Positions 35,301 through 46,088 of a stretch of 64,000 nucleotides of DNA are shown piece by piece. A program made the position numbers and the translations under genes. This stretch comes from Dactylellina haptotyla (Eukaryota; Ascomycota; Orbiliomycetes; Orbiliales; Orbiliaceae). The notes under the pieces were generated by a model that did not search any database, was not told where the DNA came from, and worked only from the letters and a program-made list of their open reading frames with translations. Positions within the stretch are counted from its first letter, which is position 1; the number at the start of each line of letters is the position of its first letter. The stretch lies in contig CM062379.1 in assembly GCA_031310005.1 (NCBI GenBank), positions 7,378,001 to 7,442,000 on the forward strand. Reading direction: 5' to 3'.

Positions 35301-36095
35301 GACTGGTCTACGCTAAGCTAGGCTGGTGCGTACCCGAGTGTGGACATCTACGAAAGCACCAAGGAACTTGGCTCCTAGTTTACAACACAAATACTCGAAA
35401 AATGCAACAATTAATTGCTTGTGGATAGGTTGTCTGGAAAACCCAAAGGGGATTTGCAATATTTGGCTGAGAATATTAGAGAATAAATTAACGTCTATTT
35501 CACATACTAACTTTTGCCTTTTCCAAAGATTAATATATAAGATTATAATTTGCTCATACACCCGCTTTCCCTTTCGAAGATAATCACGTAAGGGTAAGCA
35601 TTTGCGCGCATTGTATGGCCATATGGATCCATACAATGTGATACAACCCTCTCAAGAATCAATATCTATATCTATGTCCTAGAACTTTGAAGGGGCCACA
35701 GTGTTAGCAAATGTATCATGTGGTTGCGGGGCGGACGAGTTTACCTATTAGCGGGCCTATCAGCCCAGTGGGCAATGATCCATTCGGTGTAAGAAATTCC
35801 TACGCAGTAAGTAATGATGTGAGTGGCTGATAAATTGGTCCCGAATAGCAACTGCCTAGCCAGGATCCCAATCTCGACATGGAGGACGCTCATGAATAAC
35901 GCTGGAATGACAAGACCGTTTGGTCAACTCGGTCTAGCGTTCGAACAGTTCGCAAACGGGGTGTTAAGCGAGTAGGCTCAAATCCTTCATTTATAATACT
36001 TTTACAATTTAGGGATCCTCGCATATCAACCATATTTCTTATAGCTAAAATATTTCGATAGATCTTCCAGCGAACAACCTTTACAGCAACTTGCC
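32366..36095. other. 3.7 kb gene-poor interval with a hairpin
   Basis: Upstream region of the P450 gene and of the orphan gene at 36096, with no credible gene between. Open frames at 33340-33738 (plus) and 34229-34686 (minus) lack any motif. A 10-bp inverted repeat at 35609-35638 is annotated. There is a short repeat of tatagtgaata around 34934-34958. Confidence 0.45.
35609..35638. repeat. 10-bp inverted repeat, 10-nt loop
   Basis: CATTGTATGG (35609-35618) and CCATACAATG (35629-35638) are exact reverse complements around a loop that itself contains the palindrome CCATATGG. In gene-free sequence 460 bp before the orphan gene; function unknown. Confidence 0.6.
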
Positions 36096-36845
36096 ATGGA
36101 ATTCGCAGCCAAACTTCGTGAAACCGCGGGTATGATCCAAGCGATGGACCTTACCACTCCCGACGGCCTAGCGCAGACACCTTTCATATCCGAGAAACAA
36201 GGTGTTTTTGCTAAAGAAGCGCTACTCGGGTTTGCAAAAATAGCGAGTTTTATCCCCAAAGATGCCCCCGTCACCAGTCAATTTTTAAATAAACCCGTGC
36301 CCATACCGCGCGATTTCTGGGACCCAGATGATGAAAATCCGCAAGTTTATACTCTTCAGAAACCAGCATTCATATTCCCTACCATCGATAGAATTGCAAC
36401 CTACATCCAGAACTCTGGGAGAAACCTGCACTCGCCTGAAGGAATTATATTGTGGGTGTTCGCCGCGTATCGTGATCATCAATTCGTCGAGCTTGATCTC
36501 AACTTTTTCGAAGATTTTCAAATGGGAATGTTGGCGATCAGGGCTGCCCTCATTAAAGCGATAGAAATATTTACGGGAACCTGGGCAACAATCGGTATGA
36601 GGTACAACTTGGCCGATGGACTAGATTCCAATTTCTACGAGGAGATGGTTCAGATGCAGGCGTACTTGGAGCACAGGAAAACAGACTTAGATGCAGTGAC
36701 AAAGGCGTTTTGGGACTGCTACTCTAGTCTGCAGATATTTAGTGGATTCCAGCCACCAAAGCCGAGGAAGAAGAAGACGAAGGTGCATAAGCAGTTGATC
36801 GAAGAAGTCAAAGAGGAAGAGGAAGGACCGTCAACAGCGGAATAG
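36096..36845 (+). CDS. Orphan protein with basic-acidic C terminus
   Basis: Intronless open frame of 249 codons that I do not recognise. It looks real: even amino-acid composition, no low complexity until the tail, and a start (GCCATGGAA) in good context. The body (1-215) is predicted mixed helical with aromatic-rich segments (RDFWDPDDEN, LNFFEDFQMGML, GTWATIGMRYNL, KAFWDCYSSLQIFSGF). The tail switches from Lys/Arg-rich (PKPRKKKTKVHK, a plausible nuclear signal) to Glu-rich (EEVKEEEEGP). There is no signal peptide and no clear membrane span. An A(16) tract and the DLH gene follow. It may be a lineage-restricted gene. Confidence 0.6.
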   Translation: MEFAAKLRETAGMIQAMDLTTPDGLAQTPFISEKQGVFAKEALLGFAKIASFIPKDAPVTSQFLNKPVPIPRDFWDPDDENPQVYTLQKPAFIFPTIDRIATYIQNSGRNLHSPEGIILWVFAAYRDHQFVELDLNFFEDFQMGMLAIRAALIKAIEIFTGTWATIGMRYNLADGLDSNFYEEMVQMQAYLEHRKTDLDAVTKAFWDCYSSLQIFSGFQPPKPRKKKTKVHKQLIEEVKEEEEGPSTAE

Positions 36846-37026
36846 TTAAAGATTACCATTTTCAGTATAGTTCGTGAAATAACCCCTGAAAAGAGGCGAC
36901 TCTAGTGCAATGTTGTGGAGGAAATTTGTTCAATTGAATAGCTTATATATAAAATATGTAAAAAAAAAAAAAAAAGCATATAAATTATATAAATACCAAA
37001 ACCTCCAAATAATATACGTACCCAGG

Positions 37027-37972
37027 CTAGTTGCTGTCGATAGGCTTAATGGCCTCGACCATCTTGTGCACCCAGCTAACAAACTGATCTTCTGCCCCAT
37101 CGGCACACTCTTTCAACCTTTCATTCTTCAGGTCGGCTCTACACGCGAACCCATGATTCCCACCCTCCCAAAAAATCAAATGACTCCCCTGAGCCCTACC
37201 TTCCTTCTTCTCTAAACGGTCCTTCAGATCCTTACTAAACTCCACGGAGTTCATAAAATCTTCCGTCCCCATCGCCACACTCATCGGACACTCCAATCCA
37301 TCAATCTCCTTGGGGACCTCCAAACTGCTCGGATGTCCAGAGAAAGCAAAATCGATCAAATAAGGCTTATCCCCTTCCTGGCTCTTCTCCGCACCTAATA
37401 AGAAAGCATGTTTCCCGCCCCAGCAGAACCCCGCAACACCGACCAGCTTCTTCCTTCCCTCTTCAGTTTTACGTAGTTCCGTGAAAAACTTGACGACGCG
37501 CTTGTGGGATTCGGGATACCCGTTCTTCATGCGGAAGGGTATCACTACCCACATCGACCAGAAGATGTAATACGGTTTCCAGAACAAGGCGCGCGGACTG
37601 GTCCAGTTGTATGCGATCTCCTCGATGGGGAAATCGAGAAGCCACTGGGGCATGGACCGGCCTGCCATGAAGTCTGGAAGGTAGACTTTACAACCCGTGC
37701 GAGCGGCGTAGCGGTCGGCCGTGAGACGGAGGTTTGGGCCGGTCCAACCTAGGCCGTCAGGGAGAAGGACGATCACGGCGGGGCTTTCACCGGCCGTAGA
37801 TGGTGGGTGGGCAACATAGGTGTCTATTTATTTGTGTAAGATGGTATGATTATATTATGGGACCACAATGATGGGCGGATTTACCAAATCCGTGGACTGT
37901 GGTGACTTCACCCTTGGCTTCACCCTCGTGGATGGAGCCTTGGATGCAGTCTTTACACATTCCGGTACTCAT
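37027..37972 (-). CDS. Dienelactone hydrolase family protein
   Basis: Small alpha/beta hydrolase with a Cys-Asp-His triad. Exons are the complement of 37885-37972 and 37823-37027; GTAAAT donor, AATAG acceptor, 294 residues. The N terminus MSTGMCKDCIQGSIHEGEAKG is the usual fungal DLH start (CxxCxxGxxHxGxxxG), which fixes the start codon and the short first exon. Landmarks: VIVLLPDGLGWTGPN, elbow GVAGFCWGGKHAF (Cys nucleophile), acid region AMGTEDFMN and GGNHGFACR (His). Substrates of fungal members are mostly unknown; chloroaromatic dienelactones are the bacterial precedent, and no aromatic-degradation cluster is visible here. It ends at an AT-rich terminator next to the orphan gene (convergent, 181 bp apart). 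Confidence 0.92.
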
Positions 37973-39077
37973 CTTGGACTTTAATTACGGGGAACGGCTC
38001 TATGGTTAATAATGAAGGGTTAACTTTGAAGCCAAGATTCCTGAATTCATTTGCCTGAGAAAAGTATTGAAATGAAATTGAGGTAACGTACAATTTCGAA
38101 TATTTGTGTTGTGGAAGGTGGTATCTTGGAAGGGCGAACTTCGTCAGAACATATCCCAATGCATGTGAATTGATTGCGATTTAGATATTCAGGAACTCTC
38201 AAACCTGAGGTGAGCTTGCTGGTTTATATATCCAGAAGCCGGCTTTGTCCAAGTAGGAAATGACTCGAGCTTGAAACTTTCCTGCAAGTTGAAAATATAA
38301 AACACTCAAAACATAAATACCGGCGACGTCATGAATCGAATCCGTAGACCGAAAGTTAAGCTTAGCTTATCCAGCTGCGCCAACCCGCGGCAGATGCAGA
38401 TACGATCAAGCGAACGAAGAGTCACCGTTTGTGCAGCGACGAGCCCTTAAAATACTCCGCACGAGTCACATCGCGAACTTCGGAAGACCTAATTCCCGTT
38501 AAATCCACCGCGGGCTACCATCTCGTGCGACGCAGTCAAGCTTTGCCCAAGACATTTCGGCCCTTCGCAAACTAGCAAAAGCCCCAGCATTTGAGGGTGG
38601 GATAGCAGTTCGGATTACCGGCACGGTACCGATAGTTTAAACCTGTCGCCCGAGAAATCCAGGGATAGTTAGACATTCGTTTGTGCTAAATCCCCGCGAG
38701 GTCCGATGTACTAGAAATAAGGGTATTTCGATCTACTAGGAAATCACTCTCTCGATTCTAACTGTTCTTTCACCGCCTAAACCTATTTCGGATAATAATA
38801 TAATACGCATTGCCTACGCAATTCTTCAACGCCTGTCGGCCTTCTTGCGGATTTTGTGAAAGGGAAGGAAAAAAGATAGAAAATAAGAAAAACTCCTCCC
38901 GCTATGATAAACACACAAACATCAGCCACAAATGAGCCAAGGTCAAAAGAGAGAAACTTTTTTTCTGAATATGACTCCAAAAACACCCTGCTAAACCCAT
39001 CCCATGCAAGAACAAATGGAACACCTCTACCAGCAATCTAAAAGGGAAATCCTCCGAAGACACACTTCGCTCTCCAT
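37973..39077. other. 1.1 kb intergenic
   Basis: Promoter of the DLH gene followed by sequence with no coding signal up to the stop of the next minus-strand gene. A tRNA-like fold at 38321-38390 was considered and not accepted (see rejected items). Confidence 0.5.
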
Positions 39078-42000
39078 TCACAACTTCAACCCCTCAATCA
39101 TCGGCGGGAACCCCATCGCCCGCACGTTTCTCTCCTCTTCCATCCTCTCCTGCTCGCTCGTCCTGCGAACTACACCCCGTCCCAAGAAGCTTGGAATCGG
39201 AATCTTGAAGTTAAATATCTCCGCCCAGCTAGTAATCTTGCTCTCCTTCTTCTGATTGCCCTCCTTGCCCTCCTTATTCTCTTTGTTATCATTGTTCTTT
39301 TCTCCATCAGCACTAGCACCATTGACACCGTTAACTTCTACAGATGCCTGCTTAGACTTATCATCCGTGGCGGTGGTGGTAGTGGCAGTGGCAGCGGCGG
39401 TAGGCGTTGCGGTACCATTGGCAACCGTTTCTTTCTTGGGTTTATATGCTAAAGGCTTGATCAAGTAGCTTAGATCTGGGTATCGTGGCGCTTCTTGCTC
39501 CACAATAGGTGGGCGTTGATAGGCGCTATACCCTGGCGGCAAAACTTGAACCTCCGGTCGGCGCTGGTATCCATACGTACTATAGCTGCTATAGCTGTAC
39601 TTAGAAGGACTATAGGCGTACTGCTGTTGCCTTTGCTGTTGCTGAAGGGTGGTGTAACTCGTTCGCGCTGGTGTGACAGCATGCTGTTGCGCTCTCGCAG
39701 CGGGCAGAGGAGGTACGGTTGGCGCGCTCGGTGTCGGTCTGACGGTATGCGCGTCTCCTGTGTCTGGAAGTGGTGCTGTGGGAAGACCTTCGATTGTCGC
39801 GCCGCCCAACATAGATTCGTAGTTTGAGTGCTGCAAGATGATTCGCATGATATCAGGGGTGAGATCCAGCTCGTCGTCTTCATCGTAATCTCCCTCGTAC
39901 ATTCCGTCTTCGTCCTCGCCGATCTGATCCATTAAACTCTGAGTTCCATCTTGAACTGTAACATCCTGATATCCTGTATGTTCATGTGAAGCATCCATTG
40001 GAGCCTGGCCGTGGTCATCGTGTTGTTCTACCACTTGTGCCACCTCATGGAGTCCCTGTTGCGCTGCGTGGATCTCTGCCAATACGGCATCGATATCACC
40101 GTCCCCGCTGACAGCATTGATAAATTTCTGCAATTGGTCTTCGCTAAGCTCGTCAAGATTGATGCCGGCATTCTCCAAGAACTCAAGAACACCGCCATCA
40201 CCTTCGGCCTCCGCAGAAGGCTCCGCGGCTGTTTCTTCAGCTTGTTCGGCGGATGGTTGTTCCTCCGCCAGTGAGACTTCTTCGGTTTCCATGGTCGCGG
40301 CGGGGATTTCAATATCGGGAACAATCGTAGTGTCGGCATCTACACTCTTGGCGACGCTGTCAAGCTGCATCTCATCTAGAGCCGCACTGTCCTCCGCTGA
40401 CTGTCCGATGAATGTTGCCAAAAAGGCGTCTCGCGAATTGGGGGAGAGCATCTCAAGGTGCAGATGTAACTCGGAAATATCGGTTTGGTCGGAGTGAAGA
40501 TCTGGCAGTCCGATATCGACATCGTGCGTGGCAGTGGCATTGCCTTGGGGTAGCTGCACCTCGCCTTCCACCGTCTGGAGTTCATCTTGGACTTGTATTT
40601 CTTGAATCGTAGCATCCCCTTCCGCATCCTCCATGTTCTCATCTCGCAAGGCAGCTTCCAAAGCAGCGATATCCTCAAACGACATCTCGCCCGACTCTAT
40701 CAGCTTGTGCAACAGTGCTTCCTCAGACAACTGTGCAAGGCCGTCCACAGCCGGGTCTTCTGCAGTATCAACCGCGTCGAGCTCCATCGCCACAGCAGCC
40801 TCCATCGCCGCTTCGATCTCGTCATCCGGTATATTCTCCACAACCTCAGAAATTGTACTCTCCGGCACCCCTTCAGGCACAGCAGTCGGCGGCTTCGGTA
40901 CCCCTCGTCCTATGATCGCATCGAACGCCGCATCAAACTTAGAGGCCAATCCGTCGTCAGCCAATTTGCCAGCTTCCGCGCCTCCCTTTCCACCCTGCGC
41001 AGATCCTCCACTCCCCGCAGCCGCCGCAGGAACCGTCTCCGGCGCCAACGACTCCAAATACGCTCGCATCCCCGGATCGCCCCAAAGCCTCTGGCACGCT
41101 GCATTCCAAGTCTCGTAATCGATCTCTCCATTCTCAATCCAGTTCCTCAATCCCTCTGCCGCACCTTCCTGTCCGGTCAAGACGTCCGCCATAACCTGAC
41201 TCGGGTTATCCGAGAAGTCGTCGTTCGCATTCCAGCAGCTGCTTCCCGGAGTTTCATTCTTCTTGAGTTGTGTCTTGAACTCGCGCTTCACTTTCCTGCG
41301 GTTAAATTCGTCTTCCATCCACGCGCGTTTCTGCTCACTATTCTCCGCGCCGAAGAGTTTGTTCGCCCGGCGGGACACGCGGCCGCGCAGGTCGTTGTCT
41401 TTGTCTATTTTTATTTTGAAAATATTATATTAGTTTGGAAATTTTAAAGAGAGGAGAAAAAGAAAGAGAGGGGGACGAAACATACTGCGATCGCTATTCT
41501 CCTCCCTCCATTTTTTCTTCCGTTCTCGGTTCTCAGCTCGAACTCGTTCCCGCTCAGCTCTACTTTCGGGGTCCGAGGCCTCCCCGCTCATCCCCATGCC
41601 CATCTCTGACGACTCGGATTTAGCGATGTTGTCTCTATTCTGGGCGGCCGAGTCGCGGACTCTATGCGCGAGCCAGCGCATCATGCCGTCGTCGTCCTTG
41701 GGAAGATCGGTCGCCGTGAATTGCATATTTTCGCGCGGCGGGTAGTTTTGCGACGATGGGGTCGCGGGTGGGGGCATGATGTCGTCGAGAGTCGCAGAAG
41801 CGAGAGACAGTTGAATATCAGAGGAGGATGTCGGGCCGAGCGTTAGCGGCGAAGAAGGGATCATTGTTGATGTTGATTCGTTTGCTGCCTGCGCATCCAT
41901 TGAGGCTATCGCCGTCGTGATGGACGCCAATGCGGCCTCGTCGTCGACTTCGAAGAGGTCAAACGTCTTGGGTCGCTTCTGGGGCGACTGCAGGAGCGGA

Positions 42001-42408
42001 TCCGGGGCCTCTGGTGACTTTCGTTTGCGCAGGGTGTCGTCCATGGCATCCGCGGTGGATATGTTCATTGCTGCAGAAGCTTCCTGGTCTTGCGAGGCCG
42101 TCGTCCCGATTGCGTCGGCAATAGGTATCTCGGGTTCTGGGCTCAATGTCGCCGGCGGCGAGGAACCTGCAACGGATGGTAACATGGTACATTAGCAACA
42201 TTGCAGATAGTTCGACGGCTAGATATCAGCTGCAGATAGGTAGATACAGAACGACCGAGGTTGTCCTGGCCAATGCGCGAACGACCAAAGCTCCACCAGG
42301 AAGCTTAGCCAACGTTGCAACAGGGGGGTTGGCTGGCTGGCCACATAATCCACGTAAGAAAAAGCGAGATGTGCCAGGGTGGTACGTACTGTTTGTCTCC
42401 TCCGCCAT
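39078..42408 (-). CDS. Large disordered protein with DUF3020-like basic motif
   Basis: Function unknown, probably nuclear. Exons are the complement of 42390-42408, 41486-42166 and 39078-41404, 1008 residues with phase kept. The first coding exon is only 19 bases (MAEETN plus one base), placed by its GTACGT donor and the TTGCAG acceptor at 42167-42169. Otherwise a start at 42185 (MLPSVAG...) would be used. A KRKSPEAP...KRPKTF stretch near residue 50-70 is a likely nuclear signal. Across the second splice lies a conserved-looking Arg/Lys/Asn block (about residues 210-255: RERKKKWREENSDR joined to NKDNDLRGRVSRRANKLFG), which matches my recollection of the fungal DUF3020 domain. The remainder is acidic (Glu/Asp/Ala-rich, about 380-730), then Gln/Tyr/Ser- and Thr/Ala-rich, ending in a short ordered tail (TSWAEIFNFKIPIPSFLGRG). 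Composition suggests a transcriptional or RNA-binding regulator. Confidence 0.75.
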
Positions 42409-43613
42409 CGCGACTCGGGTCAATCGGTGAGGGCGTCAGAACGGCGGCTAACAGGGTGTCGACGGTGTACTCCACAGCGTATATAGAAAGATAGAGATGC
42501 TCGATGATGTCGGGATACTTCGCGGGAGGGCAAGTTTTGAGGGCTGGTTGGCGGATGAATTGACAAGAGGTTAGTTGAATTGCCCAACGGCCTTCCCTTT
42601 TTTGTCGCCCACAAAAAATTTTTCAGCGACAAACACAACGCACTCCACCCGGCGGATCGATATCTATTTATGGCACACGATCGTACGATACGAGAAGATA
42701 TGGCGAAGGTGTGAATTAGTAGTATTAATTAGACCTCGATAGCTAAGGTACACAGCATTCTTGTCTTGTCTATAAGCGTAAATAGTATTGTACAGCGTAC
42801 ATTCGGAACAGAAACGATCAAAAGCAACAGAACAACGATAATAAGCCCGATTCCGCCAGAATGAAAAGAAAAGAAAAAGAATAACCAACCGCATTTGGAA
42901 ATCCGCCCTGTATAAATTTAAAGTTTAGCGTACCTGAAAGCATAAGTATGTTGCTGCTTGCTGGGAAAACCATCGCTGCGAATTTTTGTTTTGGTTCAAA
43001 GGAAAGAACAGAAAAGAAGCAATATAATATAGTAGTATCCGATACAGAAGTAATAATCGTCCCTGATTTTTGTTATCCGTCGCAAATGATTTTTTGAACG
43101 TGAAAGAAGGAGAGTAAGAAAAAGAGAAGAAATAAACGACGAGTATTAAACGAAGAATAGGAGTGATGATAATAGTAGTAGTAATAATAGTGGTACCATA
43201 ATCGAACGCGTGAAAAAGCTCAAACGGCTTGCTGATAATGAACCCGGACCCGTCAGTAATATAGAGTGATGTCGCACAGTAGTAGAGAAAAGAGTCAAGA
43301 ACGTAATCGGCAGGACATGACATGTAAGACAATCTCTTCTTTTTTTGTTCTTTTCGAAAAGCAAAAGCAAAAGCATAATCAAAGGAGGAAGGATAGCCGC
43401 CTGTATAAGAACCCATGGACTCCGAATAGAACATCAAAAGAAGAAAAAAACATAAAAGCACACAATTAGTATGTGGATTAAATGGTACATCGGTTTTTGT
43501 CGGTAAGTACTGTTGTCAGAAATATGGCTGAAGAGCAATGGGAAGAGTAATTGGAACAAATAAAATAAAAATTAGGACTTCATTAAAAGGAGAAGTAATG
43601 AGGAGAGAGACGC
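42409..43613. other. 1.2 kb intergenic
   Basis: Promoter and leader of the preceding minus-strand gene, then A-rich sequence that is probably the 3' untranslated region of the zf-4CXXC_R1 gene. A 178-codon minus-strand frame at 42925-43461 is hydrophobic and Phe/Leu/Tyr-rich because the DNA is T-rich on that strand; it has no start context or homology that I can see. Confidence 0.5.
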
Positions 43614-46088
43614 TTAAAGAAGATTATTCTTCTTTCGTGCGGCTTTCTCGCTCTCCTCGATGGCCATGAAACGTCTGATCTCCTGCAACTTATCGTTGAG
43701 TGACTTGATCGACTCTTCAGTCGCCAGCTCGGCAGGGTTCAGAGTTTCATCATCGGGGCGCTGGACGACAACGACGGCAAAGTCGCCATTGGCATCTGGA
43801 ACAGACTGCTCCTTAGGACTAGCGTCACTGGGGTGATCAAACCAGTAGTCCTTTGCCTTGAATCGGATCCAGTCGGCAAGGTCAGTAACGGCGTCGCTGC
43901 CCTTGACGGCATACCAAAGCGCCGGGCGCTTCTTCCCGGTGCTATCACCATTGGTCATAGGGCTGTCTCCGTTCGCGTCGACAGGGTTTTCCTCGGCCGC
44001 GTCGGGGGCGGTGGGAGTGGCGGTGGTGCCGTTGGTCTTCTTTTCTTTCTCTTGGGCTGGCTGAGCTTCCCCAGTCGGGTGCTCGAGCGTCTTGTGCCTG
44101 CGACACATGATCCACGAACCCCACTCGGATCCCCTCTCGGGGCCCGGAGCGAAAAGGTGGTAGCTGTTACCCAAGAGATCGGTTCCGAGACTCGTGCTGC
44201 ATCGGGGATCCATAGTCCGTCTCTTCGACCTATCCTCGCCATCAGGGAACTGCAGTGGCGTGCGAAGATTGCGAACCACGTACCACTGCTGCAATTCTAA
44301 GCGATCAATATTGTAATCCTTCGTGTCACGGGCATCTTCGAGCTCCGCGATGAGCTTGGCGAGGCGCGAGGTGTTACCCGCCGCCGCGAGCTTGTGTTCC
44401 TGGATTGCGGTGCGCTTGCTTTCGAAGCCTGCATTATATGTATCGATTAGCATTCGAAATAAATAAACCATAGTACTGGATTCGGCATGTGGGTTTCTTA
44501 CGTTCTCGCTCGGCCTTGATATCATCCCAAGTCTGGCGTCTGATGGTCTTCAAGCCGGCCTCCAGGTCGTTATCGATGTTTTCCCTGATGATAGGAGAAG
44601 TAACGGCAATCTGCATCAGCTTCTCAGTCACAAAGAGCCTGATTTCACTGTCCTCAAAGTCCGCCCATTTGCCTTCCTCAAACGAGCCAAGCTCGACGAG
44701 AAGCTCAAAGACGTGCGTCCAGAACTCGTTCGAGTCACCACCAGCCTTCTTGATAGCGTCAATGGCCTTATCGACGGCCTCCTTCTCCGTAGCGGTGAAG
44801 GTGCCCTTGTTCGCGAGCTGCTTCTGGTCAGGGTTGACGGGACGTTGGGCGGGCTCCTTCTCCAGAGGGATCTCTTGGATGGCGTTGAGCATGGACGAGA
44901 TGAGGGATTTGAGGGTGGATGGGGACCACTGCGAGATCGGGTCATCGATGGCCTTGAAGTGGCTTCGAGGAATACCGAGGTCAATTCCAAAGCGGAGACA
45001 GAAATCTCGAATGGCACTGTACAAAGAAAGAAAAACGTTAATTGTTAAAGATTCTTGAAAGAGGGTATGAATTGAATAGACGCTCACATCTTGGCATCCA
45101 AGCAATCGTCAGAGAACTCTACATCCATAGCTTCAAAAGTGGGAGCTTCCACCTTGTGCGGCCGCTGTGGGATGGAGTCGTTAAACCTGCTGATGCCATG
45201 GAGCTCCAGGCGTCTCTTCTTAAGCGCGTCACCGGTGGAGGTCGAATCGATGATGCGGTCGGCGGAGGAGACCTCGAACTCGCCCATGGTATATTTCCGC
45301 GAGTCGGCACGCTTACGCTTGGTCCCGTTGGACAGGTTGGAGTCGGAGAAGGCCTCGTGGCCGCTGTCGTAGGGGGTGGGAAGGAAGTCTTGCGTGCTGC
45401 CGTTGGGGCCCGAGCCTCGGCGGCTGGTGAACAGCAGATCTGGCGATGAGGCAATCTTCTTAAGCTTGAGGTTCTGCACAGCAATGTTAGCTACGGTTTG
45501 CCCAGCGCGTTGGGAGCTTTGAATACGAACACTACGCACCTCACCACCGTCGTCAAGTGAGGTCTTGGGTTTGCAGGCCAAACACTTGCAGATGGAACGG
45601 CACTTGGGGCAGGCCCATTGGGCGACGGAGGGATCGAGCCATTTGTGCTGCTGGAACTCGGGCTCGCCGGGGTGGTAGGCTCTGATCTCGTCTTTCGCGT
45701 ATTTTTCTGCCAGGCAGATTCGATCGGTGCTGGATTTCACACATTTCTGTTAGCACGCGTTTTTTTCTTTCTTTTCAGATTAGGGGACAACATACTGGTA
45801 TCTCAACCCACACGGCCTGGGCTTGTTATCCTTAACGATGATTGCGGTACACTGCAGGAAATGGTCATATCGCTTGATGTATCCGTGGCACTGATGGCAC
45901 GAGTTGAGACCCTGCTGGTTCGGGTCAACGGACTGGATGAGGACCTCGGGAACGAGTTTCTTCATGAACTCGAGGCGCTCGAGGCGCATCTGCTCGTTCT
46001 TTGTGATCTTCTTGGTGCCATTGGTGGGTGTTTCGCTGCCATCTTGCGCGGGAGTCGACCGGCCACTCAACTTGGGTGTCGGCGCCAT
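43614..46088 (-). CDS. zf-4CXXC_R1 (CDCA7-type) zinc-finger protein with DDT-like region
   Basis: Probable nuclear chromatin protein. Exons are the complement of 45796-46088, 45540-45729, 45088-45473, 44502-45016 and 43614-44428, 732 residues. The zinc domain spans about residues 60-155: C64HQC67, LQCTAI, RPCGLRY, RICLAEKY and the dense cluster CPKCRSICKCLAC, the pattern of the CDCA7/R1 domain. A KRKRADSRK nuclear signal follows. Then comes a helical region (IRDFCLRFGIDLGIPRSHF... LKSLISSMLNAIQ) resembling a DDT domain, charged helices, and a C-terminal part with a WYVVRNLRTPLQF strand, a Pro/Thr-rich insert, and a coiled end (ESIKSLNDKLQEIRRFMAIEE). The 66-base intron 45474-45539 has no stop and keeps frame, but its GTGCGT, gctaac and GTGCAG signals argue it is spliced. 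In animals CDCA7 recruits HELLS remodeller to hemimethylated DNA; a comparable role here is inference. Confidence 0.82.

Noticed and set aside
36961-36976. A(16) run after the orphan gene as evidence of retroposition
   Set aside because: The run is 115 bp past the stop codon, with no target-site duplication; intronless structure alone does not support a retrocopy.
38321-38390. tRNA-like sequence on the minus strand (GGCGCAGCTGGATAAGC followed by GGATTCGATTC)
   Set aside because: D-loop and T-loop words are present, but the acceptor and anticodon stems do not pair (several mismatches in each) and no anticodon loop of seven fits. At best a decayed tRNA; a covariance-model scan would decide.
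40587-41447. 286-codon plus-strand open frame
   Set aside because: Antisense to the disordered acidic protein; composition dominated by Arg/Ser/Leu from reversed Glu/Ala codons.
42925-43461. 178-codon minus-strand frame rich in Phe, Leu and Tyr
   Set aside because: Arises from T-rich 3' flanking DNA; it has no ordered hydrophobic spacing, no promoter and no conserved look.
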